53,369 bases of DNA from an uncultured Bacteroidia bacterium. GTDB taxonomy: Bacteria; Bacteroidota; Bacteroidia; Bacteroidales; UBA932. The first letter of the stretch is position 1, and the number at the start of each line of letters is the position of its first letter. Both the position numbers and the translations under genes were made by a program. The stretch is from contig CACYWN010000013.1 of assembly GCA_902778105.1 (NCBI GenBank), forward strand, positions 1 to 53,369, read 5' to 3'. The notes below the pieces were generated by a model. That model was not told the DNA's origin. It saw only the letters and a program-made list of their open reading frames with translations, and did not search any database. Positions 41,969 through 50,553 of this stretch are shown in pieces.

Positions 41969-43317
41969 CCGTTACAGTCGATTTTTTCGAACGCTAAGGT
42001 CGGGATTAATTTTGACATGCACAAACGGGCGTCGTCGGCGACGGCGATGAGGCGGCTCCACAGGTCCAGGAAATTGCCGGTAACCAGCATCTCCCGCACG
42101 GGATGGGTGATGCGGCCGTCCGCGAAGGCAAAACCTTCGATCCCGTAGGAAAAGTCTCCGGTGGAGGAATTGGAGTTTCCTCCGTTGAAACCGGTGATGA
42201 GGATGCCTTTCCCGACTTTCCGAAGTACGTCATCCCGGGTCTTGCATCCGCCATAGGGCATGACTCTCGGACGGGTGGCATCTTCGATGGTCGGGGCCAT
42301 CCCGGTCTTTCCCGCAATATAAGTGTTGACGAAATAGCGTGTGGGAACGCCTTTTTCGATGATCGGAAACTCCTGTGTGGCAACCCCTTCGCTGTCGAAC
42401 AGGCGGGCTCCGGTCTCTCCCGTGCTGCGTGGACGGTCCAGGACGGTCAGATGCTCGGAAAAGACCTGCTGTCCGACCTTGTCCAGCAGGAAGGAATTCT
42501 TCTGCTGCACGGCATAGCCGCCGAGGGCGTTCAGCACCGGAGTCAGGAACTTGGAGGCACATTCGCTGTCCACCACGATGTCGCATTTCCCGCCCGGGTG
42601 GTCCTGGGGACCGATCTGGGCGGCCGCTCTCCGGATAGCCTGTTCGCAACAGGTTCCGAGAGAAGGGAGGATCTGTTCCAGCTTCGGGGTCGCATCCCAC
42701 CAGTAACTGGCGTACCGGTTGCCGGAGGGATCCTCCACGGTCACTTCGTAACCGATTTCGAAGGATGTCTCCGTATGTCGGGCAAAGAGTCCGTTGGAAT
42801 CCATGACGACGCTGTCGAAAAGGCTGTCCGAATACTCTCCTTCCTCGGAGAGGAGCCTGAATCCCTGTTCCAGGACGGCCTTTCGTTGCCATACGGAGGT
42901 TCCGAGGGCCATCTCCCTCCTTTTTTCGGAGGTAAGGGTTTCATAGGCCGGATCATACAGGTCCAACTCCCGGCCGGTGGATGCGTCCCGGACGGTCCGT
43001 TCAGGAGCCGGAAGGTCACGGGCGGGATCGGGTTCCAGGTTCCGGACGGTGTCGATGGCACCGAGGATGAACCGTTCCAGTCCTTCCCGGTCCAGCCGGT
43101 TGGAGGAGAAACTGCCGAACCTTCCGTCTACGAACAGGGACAGCTGCAGGCTGCGGTCCAGGGCATGGGTGACCTTGTCCAGCTGCCCGTTCAGTATCCC
43201 GAACAGTTCCATCAGGCTCTTGTTCAGCGTTACGCGTACCTTCTGCGCTCCGTTTTCCAGCGCGAAGTCCATCGAGGCCCTGGCGAGGGCGATTTCCTGG
43301 TCTGTCAGCATCTTCAT
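41965..43317 (-). CDS. pmbA: TldD/PmbA family protein, TldE subunit
   Basis: A 450-residue member of the PmbA/TldE half of the TldD-TldE protease, which lacks the zinc motif of its partner. The N-terminal beta-alpha region (QKVRVTLNKSLMELFGILN) and C-terminal half with DIVVDSECASKFLTPVLNALGG are typical. TldD-TldE degrades unfolded peptides and matures microcin B17 or CcdA in enterobacteria; in Bacteroidetes its substrate is mostly unknown. Start and stop overlap tldD and slyD by four bases each, so the three genes are translationally coupled. Confidence 0.9.
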   Translation of the reverse strand: MKMLTDQEIALARASMDFALENGAQKVRVTLNKSLMELFGILNGQLDKVTHALDRSLQLSLFVDGRFGSFSSNRLDREGLERFILGAIDTVRNLEPDPARDLPAPERTVRDASTGRELDLYDPAYETLTSEKRREMALGTSVWQRKAVLEQGFRLLSEEGEYSDSLFDSVVMDSNGLFARHTETSFEIGYEVTVEDPSGNRYASYWWDATPKLEQILPSLGTCCEQAIRRAAAQIGPQDHPGGKCDIVVDSECASKFLTPVLNALGGYAVQQKNSFLLDKVGQQVFSEHLTVLDRPRSTGETGARLFDSEGVATQEFPIIEKGVPTRYFVNTYIAGKTGMAPTIEDATRPRVMPYGGCKTRDDVLRKVGKGILITGFNGGNSNSSTGDFSYGIEGFAFADGRITHPVREMLVTGNFLDLWSRLIAVADDARLCMSKLIPTLAFEKIDCNG

Positions 43318-44780
43318 TCCCCTCCTACGGTCAGGTTTTGGATCAGCACGGTGGGGATGCCGCAGGAGACGGGAACGCTCTGCTCCTTGCCGCAGGTCCA
43401 GGTGCCGGGATCGATGGCAAGGTCGTTGCCCACGGCGACCATGTTCCGCAGGGCTTCCGGCCCGTTGCCGATGATATTGATGTCTTTCACGGGGGCGGTG
43501 AGCCGGCCGCCTTCGATCAGGTAGCCGCTCTTGACGAAGAAGGTGAAGTCGCCTTCTCCGATCTTGACCTGCCCGTTGGCGAACTCATCGACATAGATCC
43601 CTTGCGGAACCGAGGCGATGATGTCTGCGGGGGAGGCCTGTCCGCTTTCCATATAGGTGGCGCGCATCCGGGGAATGGGAGCATAGCGGAAGGACTCCCG
43701 GCGTCCGTTCCCGGTGGGGGAGACCCCGTAGTGGCGGGCGCTGATGCGGTCGTGCAGGTAGGAGGTCAGGATTCCGTCCTCCACCATGTAGGTCTTCTGC
43801 CCCGGAACGCCTTCGTCATCGAAATTGAGCGCGCCGCGGTTGCCCTTGAGGGTTCCGTCGTCGATGATCTGGATTCCCTGCGCGCACACGCGCTGTCCCA
43901 TCTTGTCGGAGAAGATGGAGGTTCCCTTACGGTTGAAATCGGCTTCAAAGGCGTGTCCCATCGCTTCGTGGAGAAGGATACCGGAGGCACCGGCCCCCAT
44001 CACCACGGGCATCTGTCCGCCTTTGGGACGACGGGCGGCGAACCGGTCGTCGATACCCTGTACCGCCTGGGCGGCCATTTCCTCGATCAGGGATTCCGTG
44101 AGCATCTCCACCCCGGTCCGGTAACTGCGGGAAACCGTCTTGTTCTCCACCTGGCCGCCTTGCTGGAAGATGACCGTGACACCGACCGACGCCATCGGCC
44201 GGGTTTCGTACTTGAGTTCCCGGAGGGAGTTGTACATCAGCACGTCCGTGACCTGCCAGGCCAGCATGACCATCACCTTGACGATACGGCTGTCCCGGCC
44301 TTGGACGGCCTGTTCCAACTTCTGGAGGAAGGGAATGAGGGCGGAGGCTTCCGTTTCCCGCCAGTGGACATGGACCGGATACCGGTCGGCGGCGGGGTTG
44401 GGCTCGCCGCGGAAACGGCGGCCGACCAGACGGGACCCGTTGGCGTCAGCCTGGACGGAATGTTCGTAGAAGGCGGAAGTACCGTCGGCGATGGCTGAAG
44501 CCGCCCGGGCGCTTTCCAGCATATCGGGCATCGCGGTGCTTTCCGCATAGGCATAGCCGGTCCTTTCACCGTTGAGGACGCGGATACCCACGCCATAATC
44601 GATGTGCCTGCCGCCTGCGGTCACCGCTCCGTCCCGGAGGGACAGGTTACCGTAGGTCGTATTCTCGAAATACAGGTCGCAGTAGTCTCCGCCGTGCTTC
44701 AGGGCTTCGCCCACGAGGGTGTCCAGCTCCGGCTCTCCGACCCGGAAAAGCTCCAGATAGTGAAGTTTAGGGTGAATCAT
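43314..44780 (-). CDS. tldD: Metalloprotease TldD
   Basis: A 488-residue catalytic subunit of the TldD-TldE protease. The zinc site HEAMGHAFEAD (H-E-x-x-x-H) is near residue 269, and the C-terminal region contains GEGDFTFFVKSGYLIEGG. It forms a heterodimer with the PmbA/TldE protein encoded next. Its stop overlaps the pmbA ATG, and its start overlaps the end of the kinase-like gene by 14 bases. Confidence 0.93.
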   Translation of the reverse strand: MIHPKLHYLELFRVGEPELDTLVGEALKHGGDYCDLYFENTTYGNLSLRDGAVTAGGRHIDYGVGIRVLNGERTGYAYAESTAMPDMLESARAASAIADGTSAFYEHSVQADANGSRLVGRRFRGEPNPAADRYPVHVHWRETEASALIPFLQKLEQAVQGRDSRIVKVMVMLAWQVTDVLMYNSLRELKYETRPMASVGVTVIFQQGGQVENKTVSRSYRTGVEMLTESLIEEMAAQAVQGIDDRFAARRPKGGQMPVVMGAGASGILLHEAMGHAFEADFNRKGTSIFSDKMGQRVCAQGIQIIDDGTLKGNRGALNFDDEGVPGQKTYMVEDGILTSYLHDRISARHYGVSPTGNGRRESFRYAPIPRMRATYMESGQASPADIIASVPQGIYVDEFANGQVKIGEGDFTFFVKSGYLIEGGRLTAPVKDINIIGNGPEALRNMVAVGNDLAIDPGTWTCGKEQSVPVSCGIPTVLIQNLTVGGE

Positions 44781-45333
44781 AGGAGGATTTGATCTGTTGG
44801 TAGAGGTCGAAGTCCCGGACCGTCATCCCCTTGCGGGTCCCTTCCGCGACCGTGTCGAAGGTGCCGGAGGTGTTGTCCACCAGCATCCATTTGTCGCAGG
44901 CGGGGGCGTATGCTTCGAAGAAATAATGCAGGCCCGTATGGTACCGGCGCCGGATGACGTCGGCCGGAACGTCGTGGCCGCCGGCCGCCACCCGGGCCGC
45001 CACCCGCTGGATGGCGATTTCGGGGGAGGCAAGCCACAGGTAGACGACCGTGACGAAGTATCCCTGGTCCTGGGCCCGGCGCACCGTTTTGATCAGCGAC
45101 CGGGTGGCGAGGGTGGTCTCGATGCAGAAATCCGCCCGCCGGGTGAATAGGTATTGCAGCTTCCGCAGCATGAACCGGCTGGCGGTCACATAGGCCGTTT
45201 CCGGATGGAAGGGGGCCAGGCTCTTGGCGAACTCGTCGGAATTGACGAATTCGGTACAGTCGAGCAGCTCCGGAAGGAGGGCGTACGAAGCCGTCGTCTT
45301 TCCGGAGCCGTTGCAGCCCGATATGATGTACAT
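44767..45333 (-). CDS. Zeta-toxin-like P-loop kinase
   Basis: A 188-residue protein of the zeta toxin/AAA kinase type. The Walker A motif GCNGSGKTT is at residues 6-14, an Asp in EFVNSDEFA near 34 corresponds to the zeta catalytic Asp, and IETTLATRS and an Arg-rich DVIRRRYHTG lid follow. Zeta toxins phosphorylate UDP-N-acetylglucosamine. No epsilon antitoxin is encoded nearby and the gene sits in a housekeeping operon, so a toxin role is doubtful; it may be a small-molecule kinase. The ATG at 45333 is preferred over a GTG at 45342. Confidence 0.78.
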   Translation of the reverse strand: MYIISGCNGSGKTTASYALLPELLDCTEFVNSDEFAKSLAPFHPETAYVTASRFMLRKLQYLFTRRADFCIETTLATRSLIKTVRRAQDQGYFVTVVYLWLASPEIAIQRVAARVAAGGHDVPADVIRRRYHTGLHYFFEAYAPACDKWMLVDNTSGTFDTVAEGTRKGMTVRDFDLYQQIKSSYDSP

Positions 45334-45360
45334 CCTCGGCACAGGATCAGTGCCGCAGGG

Positions 45361-47055
45361 TTATTCGGCCGTAGCCGCGTTGATCTTCTTGAGCATCGAG
45401 AACATGATGATGCCTGCGATGACGCACAGGGCCATCAGGATCGCCCAGTTGGCCCACAGGGGAACGCGTTCCCACAGGAGGCCGGGGATGGAGCTCAGGT
45501 AGTTTCCGACAGCGGTGGAAGCGAACCAGAGACCCATCATCAGGCCCTTCAGGCGCGGCGGAGCCACCTTCGTGACGAAGGAAATGCCCATCGGGCTCAG
45601 GAGAAGCTCAGCGAAGGTGAGGACGAGGTAGGTGCCCATCAGGTAGGTCGGGACCACCGGGTCGGGAGAGACGGTGCCGGCAAGGGCGGCCGGGGAAGCC
45701 TGGCCGCGGGAGGCAACGATCATGATGAGGTAACCCAGGGCCGCGACGAACATGCCGAGACCGATCTTCATCGGAGCGGAAGGCTCCCGTCCGTCGGGAT
45801 GCTTCGCATCTTTCTTGTTCGCCAGGGCGCTGAAGATGGCCATCGAGACCGGCGTCAGGGCGACGACGAAGAACGGATTGAACTGCTGGAACAGCTGCGG
45901 GAAGATCTCGAGCGGATTGTCCAGGCCCTTGTAGATGCCATAGGCCCCGACCCAGAGGCCGGCGGTGATGAGGCCGCAGATAACCTTGGAAGTGGTTTTT
46001 TCACTCTGGAAGGTCGCAAACAGCGTATAGACGGAGGCGGCGATGAGGGCGAGCGCCCAGATGTTGAAGCCGATGCGGGTCCATCCTTCCGCGAAACTCT
46101 GCGTGTAGTCACGGGCGAACCAGGTCAGGGACTGGCCGTTCTGGTGGAACGCCATCCAGAAGAAGATGACCACGGCGAAGACCAGGATGAGGGCGACGAC
46201 GCGGCTCTTCTCCTGCTCCTTGGTGAGTTCCTTGACGGGCGTGGCGCTGGCGGCGGCCTGCTTGGCGTTGACGTCGGCATGCTTGAACCAGTTCCTGCAG
46301 CCGAAGTAGATCGCGATGGATACGATCAGGGAGAGGCAGGCGACGGCGAAGCCCATGTTGTATGCGCTGGACAGATGGTCGATGTAGTACTGGCTGAAGG
46401 CGCCGAGGTCCATCGAGGTGACGGAAGCCTCCGGCATCTGGGCGGCCAGGGAGGTCAGTTTCTCCGTGTTTTCGGGGGTGATGGTCCCGCCGAGGAACTG
46501 GTGGGCGAGGGCGGGGATGTCTGCCTTGTAGATGAGGCCGGCCTTGCCCAGGAACCGGTTCGTGATGGCGGTGGCGGCTGCGGGAGCGAACATGGCGCCG
46601 ACGTTGATGGCCATGTAGAACAGGGAGAAGGCGGAGTCGCGCTTGGCGGAATACTTCGGATCGTCGTACAGGTTGCCGACGAGCACTTGCAGGTTACCCT
46701 TGAACAGGCCCGTTCCGATGGCGATCAGGGTCAGGGCACCGAGCATGAGGGCGACGCCGAGTCCGTTGGCCGCTGTCGGGATGGAGAGGCACAGGTAGCC
46801 GGCGAACATGATGATGATGCCGGTCACGACGCATTTGCCGTAGCCGATCTTGTCCGCCAGCCAGCCGCCCACCACGGGCATGAAGTACACGGCAGCCAGG
46901 AAAATGGAATAGACTTGGCTGGCGGTGGCTCCGCCCCAGCCGAACTTCGCCTGGAGGAAGAGCATGAAGATAGCCAGCATCGTGTAGTAGCCGAAGCGTT
47001 CACCGGTATTGGCGAGCGCGAGGGCGTACAGACCTTTGTGTTGTCCTTTGAACAT
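45361..47055 (-). CDS. POT/PTR family proton-coupled peptide transporter
   Basis: A 564-residue inner-membrane protein with about 14 hydrophobic segments, opening with LANTGERFGYYTM, the Bacteroidetes form of the peptide transporter ExxER region, and GGWLADKIGYGKCV. The C-terminal half holds SPMGISFVTKVAPPRLKG, also typical. It imports di- and tripeptides with protons. First gene of the six-gene minus operon; a 27-base gap separates it from the kinase-like gene. Peptide uptake, TldD-TldE proteolysis and pepD nearby form a loose peptide-handling neighbourhood. Confidence 0.92.
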   Translation of the reverse strand: MFKGQHKGLYALALANTGERFGYYTMLAIFMLFLQAKFGWGGATASQVYSIFLAAVYFMPVVGGWLADKIGYGKCVVTGIIIMFAGYLCLSIPTAANGLGVALMLGALTLIAIGTGLFKGNLQVLVGNLYDDPKYSAKRDSAFSLFYMAINVGAMFAPAAATAITNRFLGKAGLIYKADIPALAHQFLGGTITPENTEKLTSLAAQMPEASVTSMDLGAFSQYYIDHLSSAYNMGFAVACLSLIVSIAIYFGCRNWFKHADVNAKQAAASATPVKELTKEQEKSRVVALILVFAVVIFFWMAFHQNGQSLTWFARDYTQSFAEGWTRIGFNIWALALIAASVYTLFATFQSEKTTSKVICGLITAGLWVGAYGIYKGLDNPLEIFPQLFQQFNPFFVVALTPVSMAIFSALANKKDAKHPDGREPSAPMKIGLGMFVAALGYLIMIVASRGQASPAALAGTVSPDPVVPTYLMGTYLVLTFAELLLSPMGISFVTKVAPPRLKGLMMGLWFASTAVGNYLSSIPGLLWERVPLWANWAILMALCVIAGIIMFSMLKKINAATAE

Positions 47056-47094
47056 ATCAGTGATGGTTAATAAAAATTATCGTGTCCGATTTCA

Positions 47095-47102
47095 CAAATA
47101 TA
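47095..47102 (-). promoter_or_regulatory. Promoter -7 box of the POT transporter operon
   Basis: TATATTTG on the minus strand, 39 bases before the ATG at 47055, matches TAnnTTTG exactly. Confidence 0.6.
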
Positions 47103-47125
47103 ATAAAGTTTTTCTATAAAAATAG

Positions 47126-47133
47126 TATATTTG
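47126..47133 (+). promoter_or_regulatory. Promoter -7 box of the acyltransferase operon
   Basis: TATATTTG on the plus strand, nine bases before the ATG at 47143, in an AT-rich divergent spacer. Predicted leader is very short. Confidence 0.6.
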
Positions 47134-47142
47134 TAAAGGTAT

Positions 47143-48075
47143 ATGGATAAGAAAAGGACGTTCGGCGTCCGCATCGTGGAGGGCCTGATGCGCCTTCTCG
47201 CCCGGCGGCCGCTAAGAAAGCATTACAGGGCAGCGCGTTTCGTGACGTGGCTGGTCGGCGATGTGCTCAGGTATCGCCGGGATGTCCTGACGGCCAACCT
47301 GGCACGGAGTTTCCCCGATGTGGATTATGACGTCCTGGACGGGATGCGGAAGGATTTCTACCGGCATTTCGGCGAGATCCTGGCCGAAACCGTCTGGTTT
47401 GGCGGATGCCGGGGGGAAAAGGGGCGGAAGAGGCTCTATGAAAGCGGCATTGTGGAAATCGACAACAGCGACGAATTCAATGATTTCTATGACCGGTCCA
47501 CATCCGTCATGCTGCTGAACTCGCATGCCGGGAACTGGGAACTGATGGGGGGCGTGGGGCAGTACGACCGCAGTGCGCCCGGCCGCCGGAACTGGACCGA
47601 AAAAGAGGTCGTGGTCGTGTACCGCGCCCTGTACAGCAAACTTTGGGACCGGGTCATCGCGGACAACCGGCTCGCTCCGGTGTCGGACCTGGACTACGAA
47701 GGCTATGTGGAGGGAAGTTCCATCCTCCGGTTTGCGGCCACCCATCGGCACGACAAGAAACTGTATATCTTCAACACCGACCAGTATCCCTATTGGAAAA
47801 CGCAGCATTATGAGGTGGGCACCTTCCTGAACCAGCATACGGAGGCGATGGGAGGAGCGGCCGTTCTCGCCTGCAAACTCGGGATGTCGGTCGCCTATAT
47901 CCGCTGGCGGCAGGTGGAGCAGGGCCATTACAAGATGACCTTCGTCCCCCTGGTGGAAAACGCTGCGGAATCCACTCCCGAGCAAATCCTGAAAATGTTT
48001 TACAAGCATCTGGAGGAGGATATCCAGGCCCAGCCCTGGAACTACCTCTGGACCCATAAGAGATGGAGGAAATAG
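47143..48075 (+). CDS. Lipid A biosynthesis acyltransferase (LpxL/HtrB family)
   Basis: A 310-residue inner-membrane acyltransferase. The catalytic H(x4)E motif is in NSHAGNWE (about residue 127) and an N-terminal amphipathic anchor is present. It adds a secondary acyl chain to lipid A; Bacteroidetes usually have one such enzyme, giving penta-acylated lipid A. Length matches LpxL. The following gene begins two bases after the stop with a GGAGGAAA ribosome site inside this gene's end. Confidence 0.9.
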   Translation: MDKKRTFGVRIVEGLMRLLARRPLRKHYRAARFVTWLVGDVLRYRRDVLTANLARSFPDVDYDVLDGMRKDFYRHFGEILAETVWFGGCRGEKGRKRLYESGIVEIDNSDEFNDFYDRSTSVMLLNSHAGNWELMGGVGQYDRSAPGRRNWTEKEVVVVYRALYSKLWDRVIADNRLAPVSDLDYEGYVEGSSILRFAATHRHDKKLYIFNTDQYPYWKTQHYEVGTFLNQHTEAMGGAAVLACKLGMSVAYIRWRQVEQGHYKMTFVPLVENAAESTPEQILKMFYKHLEEDIQAQPWNYLWTHKRWRK

Positions 48076-48077
48076 CG

Positions 48078-49073
48078 ATGAATCCCAAACTCCTTGCCTG
48101 CACCCTTCTTGTCGCGGCTACGTCCGTGATGCAGGCCCAGACCGTTACCTACAGCCTTCCGCAGACCGTCGTCACCGTGGAAGTGGACGCCGTTCAGGAA
48201 TCCTTTTTCGCCGGCCCCTATGCCCCGTTCGCCAAGAAGTTCCTGGGCATCGAGGTCCGTCAGGCGGATGCCTCCCGTTCCTATGTGAAGGAGGTACGCC
48301 TGGTCACCCGTGCGGAAGGCGATCCCGCCGCCCGTTTCTCCACGGATATCAAGGGAGCCGAGGACCGTTTTCTCGCCCTGACCTCCCAGGGACTGGTTTC
48401 GTTCCAGGACAAACTGGAGGCCGGTGACCTGATCTGGCGCTTCAACCCGCAGCCGGAGGCCGACTTCGGGTCCAAAGGGATGACCTCGGCCACCCGCAGC
48501 GAGGTCCGTACGACGTGGAAGGAAGTCCAGACGGATACCGCTTTCACCCGGATTCCCGTGGAAGAAACCTACCAGGTCGAGAAAACTCCCGAGATGAAGG
48601 CGAAGGAGGCGGCCGACCTGATCCTGAAGGCCCGGCAGGAACGCTTCAACATCTCCACCGGAAACACCGACGCCACTTTCAGCGGTGAGGCGCTCGGAGC
48701 GGCCCTCGCCGAACTGGACCGCGTGGAGAAGGAATACCTGACCCTTTTCACCGGCTATACCGTCACCCGGGAGCAGAGCGGATCCTACGACATCGTCCCT
48801 TCCGCCACGGCCCGCAAGCAGCAGTATCCGGCTTTCCGCCTGTCCGGCCGGGAAGGGCTCATCTCCGACGGTCCCGGAACGGTCTATAACCTGGAATTAG
48901 AACCCGTGGAAGTCGCCGACGGCCAGTCGGCCGCCAAGGATTCGAAGAACATGGTCCATTACCGGATTCCTGCCATCTGCAATGTCCGGCTCACCTCGGG
49001 CGGCAGGACGCTTTTCAGCAGCCGTATCCCGGTCTATCAGCTCGGACGCGAGTGCCTGTATCCCCTGAAATAA
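48078..49073 (+). CDS. Exported DUF4831 protein
   Basis: A 331-residue exported protein (signal peptide about 1-20, ending MQAQ) matching the DUF4831 family of Bacteroidetes by its opening (VTYSLPQTVVTVEVDAVQ) and FAKKFLGI block. Function unknown. An upstream in-frame ATG at 48063 is rejected because the ATG at 48078 has a good ribosome site and a clean signal peptide. It is coupled to the acyltransferase gene, a hint of an envelope role. Confidence 0.8.
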   Translation: MNPKLLACTLLVAATSVMQAQTVTYSLPQTVVTVEVDAVQESFFAGPYAPFAKKFLGIEVRQADASRSYVKEVRLVTRAEGDPAARFSTDIKGAEDRFLALTSQGLVSFQDKLEAGDLIWRFNPQPEADFGSKGMTSATRSEVRTTWKEVQTDTAFTRIPVEETYQVEKTPEMKAKEAADLILKARQERFNISTGNTDATFSGEALGAALAELDRVEKEYLTLFTGYTVTREQSGSYDIVPSATARKQQYPAFRLSGREGLISDGPGTVYNLELEPVEVADGQSAAKDSKNMVHYRIPAICNVRLTSGGRTLFSSRIPVYQLGRECLYPLK

Positions 49074-49093
49074 CACACTAAAACGTTAATTAT

Positions 49094-50551
49094 ATGAGCA
49101 TCAAAGATTTGGAACCCAAGGTTGTTTGGGGTAATTTCTATGGTCTGACCCAGATTCCGCGCCCTTCCAAGCATGAAGGGAAGGTCATCGAATATCTGTT
49201 GAACTGGGGTAAGGAGCACAACGTGGAGGTCTTTAAGGACGAGACCGGCAATGTCATCTTCCGCGTTCCGGCCACCCCGGGCTTTGAGAACCGGCGCGGC
49301 GTCATTCTCCAGGGCCATATGGACATGGTTCCGCAGAAGACGTCCGACTCTTCCCACGACTTCCTGAAAGACCCGATCGACGCCTATGTCGACGGCGAAT
49401 GGGTGACGGCGGACCGCACCACCCTGGGTGCCGACAACGGAATCGGTGTCGCGATGGGCCTTGCCGTGCTCGAGGACCCTTCCGTCCAGCACGGTCCGGT
49501 GGAAGTCCTCGTGACCTATGACGAGGAAACCGGCATGACCGGCGCCACTGCCTTGAAGCCGGGCATCCTCCAGGGCGACATCCTCATCAATCTCGATTCC
49601 GAGGAAGAGGGCGAACTGTGCGTGGGCTGCGCCGGCGGCCTGGACGTCTCCGCCGAATTCAAATACCGCAAGTATAACACGAAGCCCGGTTACAAAGGCT
49701 TGAAAATCACGGTGAAAGGTTTGCAGGGCGGGCATTCCGGCATGGACATCTCCCTGTATCGCGCCAATGCGAACAAGGTGATGGCCCGTATCCTCCTCCC
49801 GCTGATGGAGGTGTTCGGTGTGCAGGTGGTCAGCTTCACGGGCGGATCGCTGCGCAATGCCATCCCGTTCGAGGCCGAGGTAGAGGCCGTCGTTCCCGGC
49901 GAGAACCTGGAGTCCGTGAAGAAGCTCATCGGCAATATCTTCGACGAGATCAAGTCCGAGTTCATCGACAGCGATCCGGGTGCCGTCCTGTTCGTGGAGG
50001 ATGTCCCCGCGGCGCCGAAGTATATCCAGGGCAGCGTGATGCTGAATGCCGTGAAGGGTCTCATCGCGTGCCCGTCCGGCGTCATCCGCATGAGCCAGAC
50101 GATGCCCGGCCTCACCGAAACGTCCATCAACATGGCCATCGTCCGCACTGAGCGGGGCCGCATCACGGTCCACTCCCTGATGCGCAGCGCCGTGGATTCC
50201 GCCAAGGCCTGGCTTGCCCAGCGCGTCCGCTGCATCTTCGAGATCGCCGGTGCCGACGAAATCGAGTTCAAGGGTGGATACAGCGGTTGGACACCGCGTC
50301 TGGACACCCCGATGAACCGGGTGATGATGGAGCAGTACGAGAAAGTCTATGGCACCCCGATGAAGATCATGGCCACCCACGGCGGACTGGAATGCGCCCT
50401 GCTGGGTGCCAAGTACCCGCATTGGGAAATGGTCTCCGTCGGTCCCACCATCAAGTACCCGCACTCCCCGGACGAGCGGGTGAACATCGCTTCCGTCGGC
50501 CGTACCTGGGAGTACCTGAAGGAGGTCCTGAAGAACGTGCCGGAGAAATAG
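49094..50551 (+). CDS. pepD: Aminoacyl-histidine dipeptidase (peptidase D)
   Basis: A 485-residue M20-family metallopeptidase of the same length as E. coli PepD; it cleaves Xaa-His and other dipeptides in the cytoplasm. Metal ligands are visible in QGHMDMV (about residue 75), GADNGIG, the catalytic EE of YDEETGMTGA, and DSEEEGE; a second lid domain (QGGHSGMDI) follows. It comes 20 bases after the DUF4831 gene. A GC-rich hairpin (50580-50613) lies just past its stop. Confidence 0.95.
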   Translation: MSIKDLEPKVVWGNFYGLTQIPRPSKHEGKVIEYLLNWGKEHNVEVFKDETGNVIFRVPATPGFENRRGVILQGHMDMVPQKTSDSSHDFLKDPIDAYVDGEWVTADRTTLGADNGIGVAMGLAVLEDPSVQHGPVEVLVTYDEETGMTGATALKPGILQGDILINLDSEEEGELCVGCAGGLDVSAEFKYRKYNTKPGYKGLKITVKGLQGGHSGMDISLYRANANKVMARILLPLMEVFGVQVVSFTGGSLRNAIPFEAEVEAVVPGENLESVKKLIGNIFDEIKSEFIDSDPGAVLFVEDVPAAPKYIQGSVMLNAVKGLIACPSGVIRMSQTMPGLTETSINMAIVRTERGRITVHSLMRSAVDSAKAWLAQRVRCIFEIAGADEIEFKGGYSGWTPRLDTPMNRVMMEQYEKVYGTPMKIMATHGGLECALLGAKYPHWEMVSVGPTIKYPHSPDERVNIASVGRTWEYLKEVLKNVPEK

Positions 50552-50553
50552 CG

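Noticed and set aside
44767-45342. Kinase gene as a complete epsilon/zeta toxin-antitoxin module
   Set aside because: No small antitoxin frame precedes or follows it; the neighbours are a transporter and tldD.
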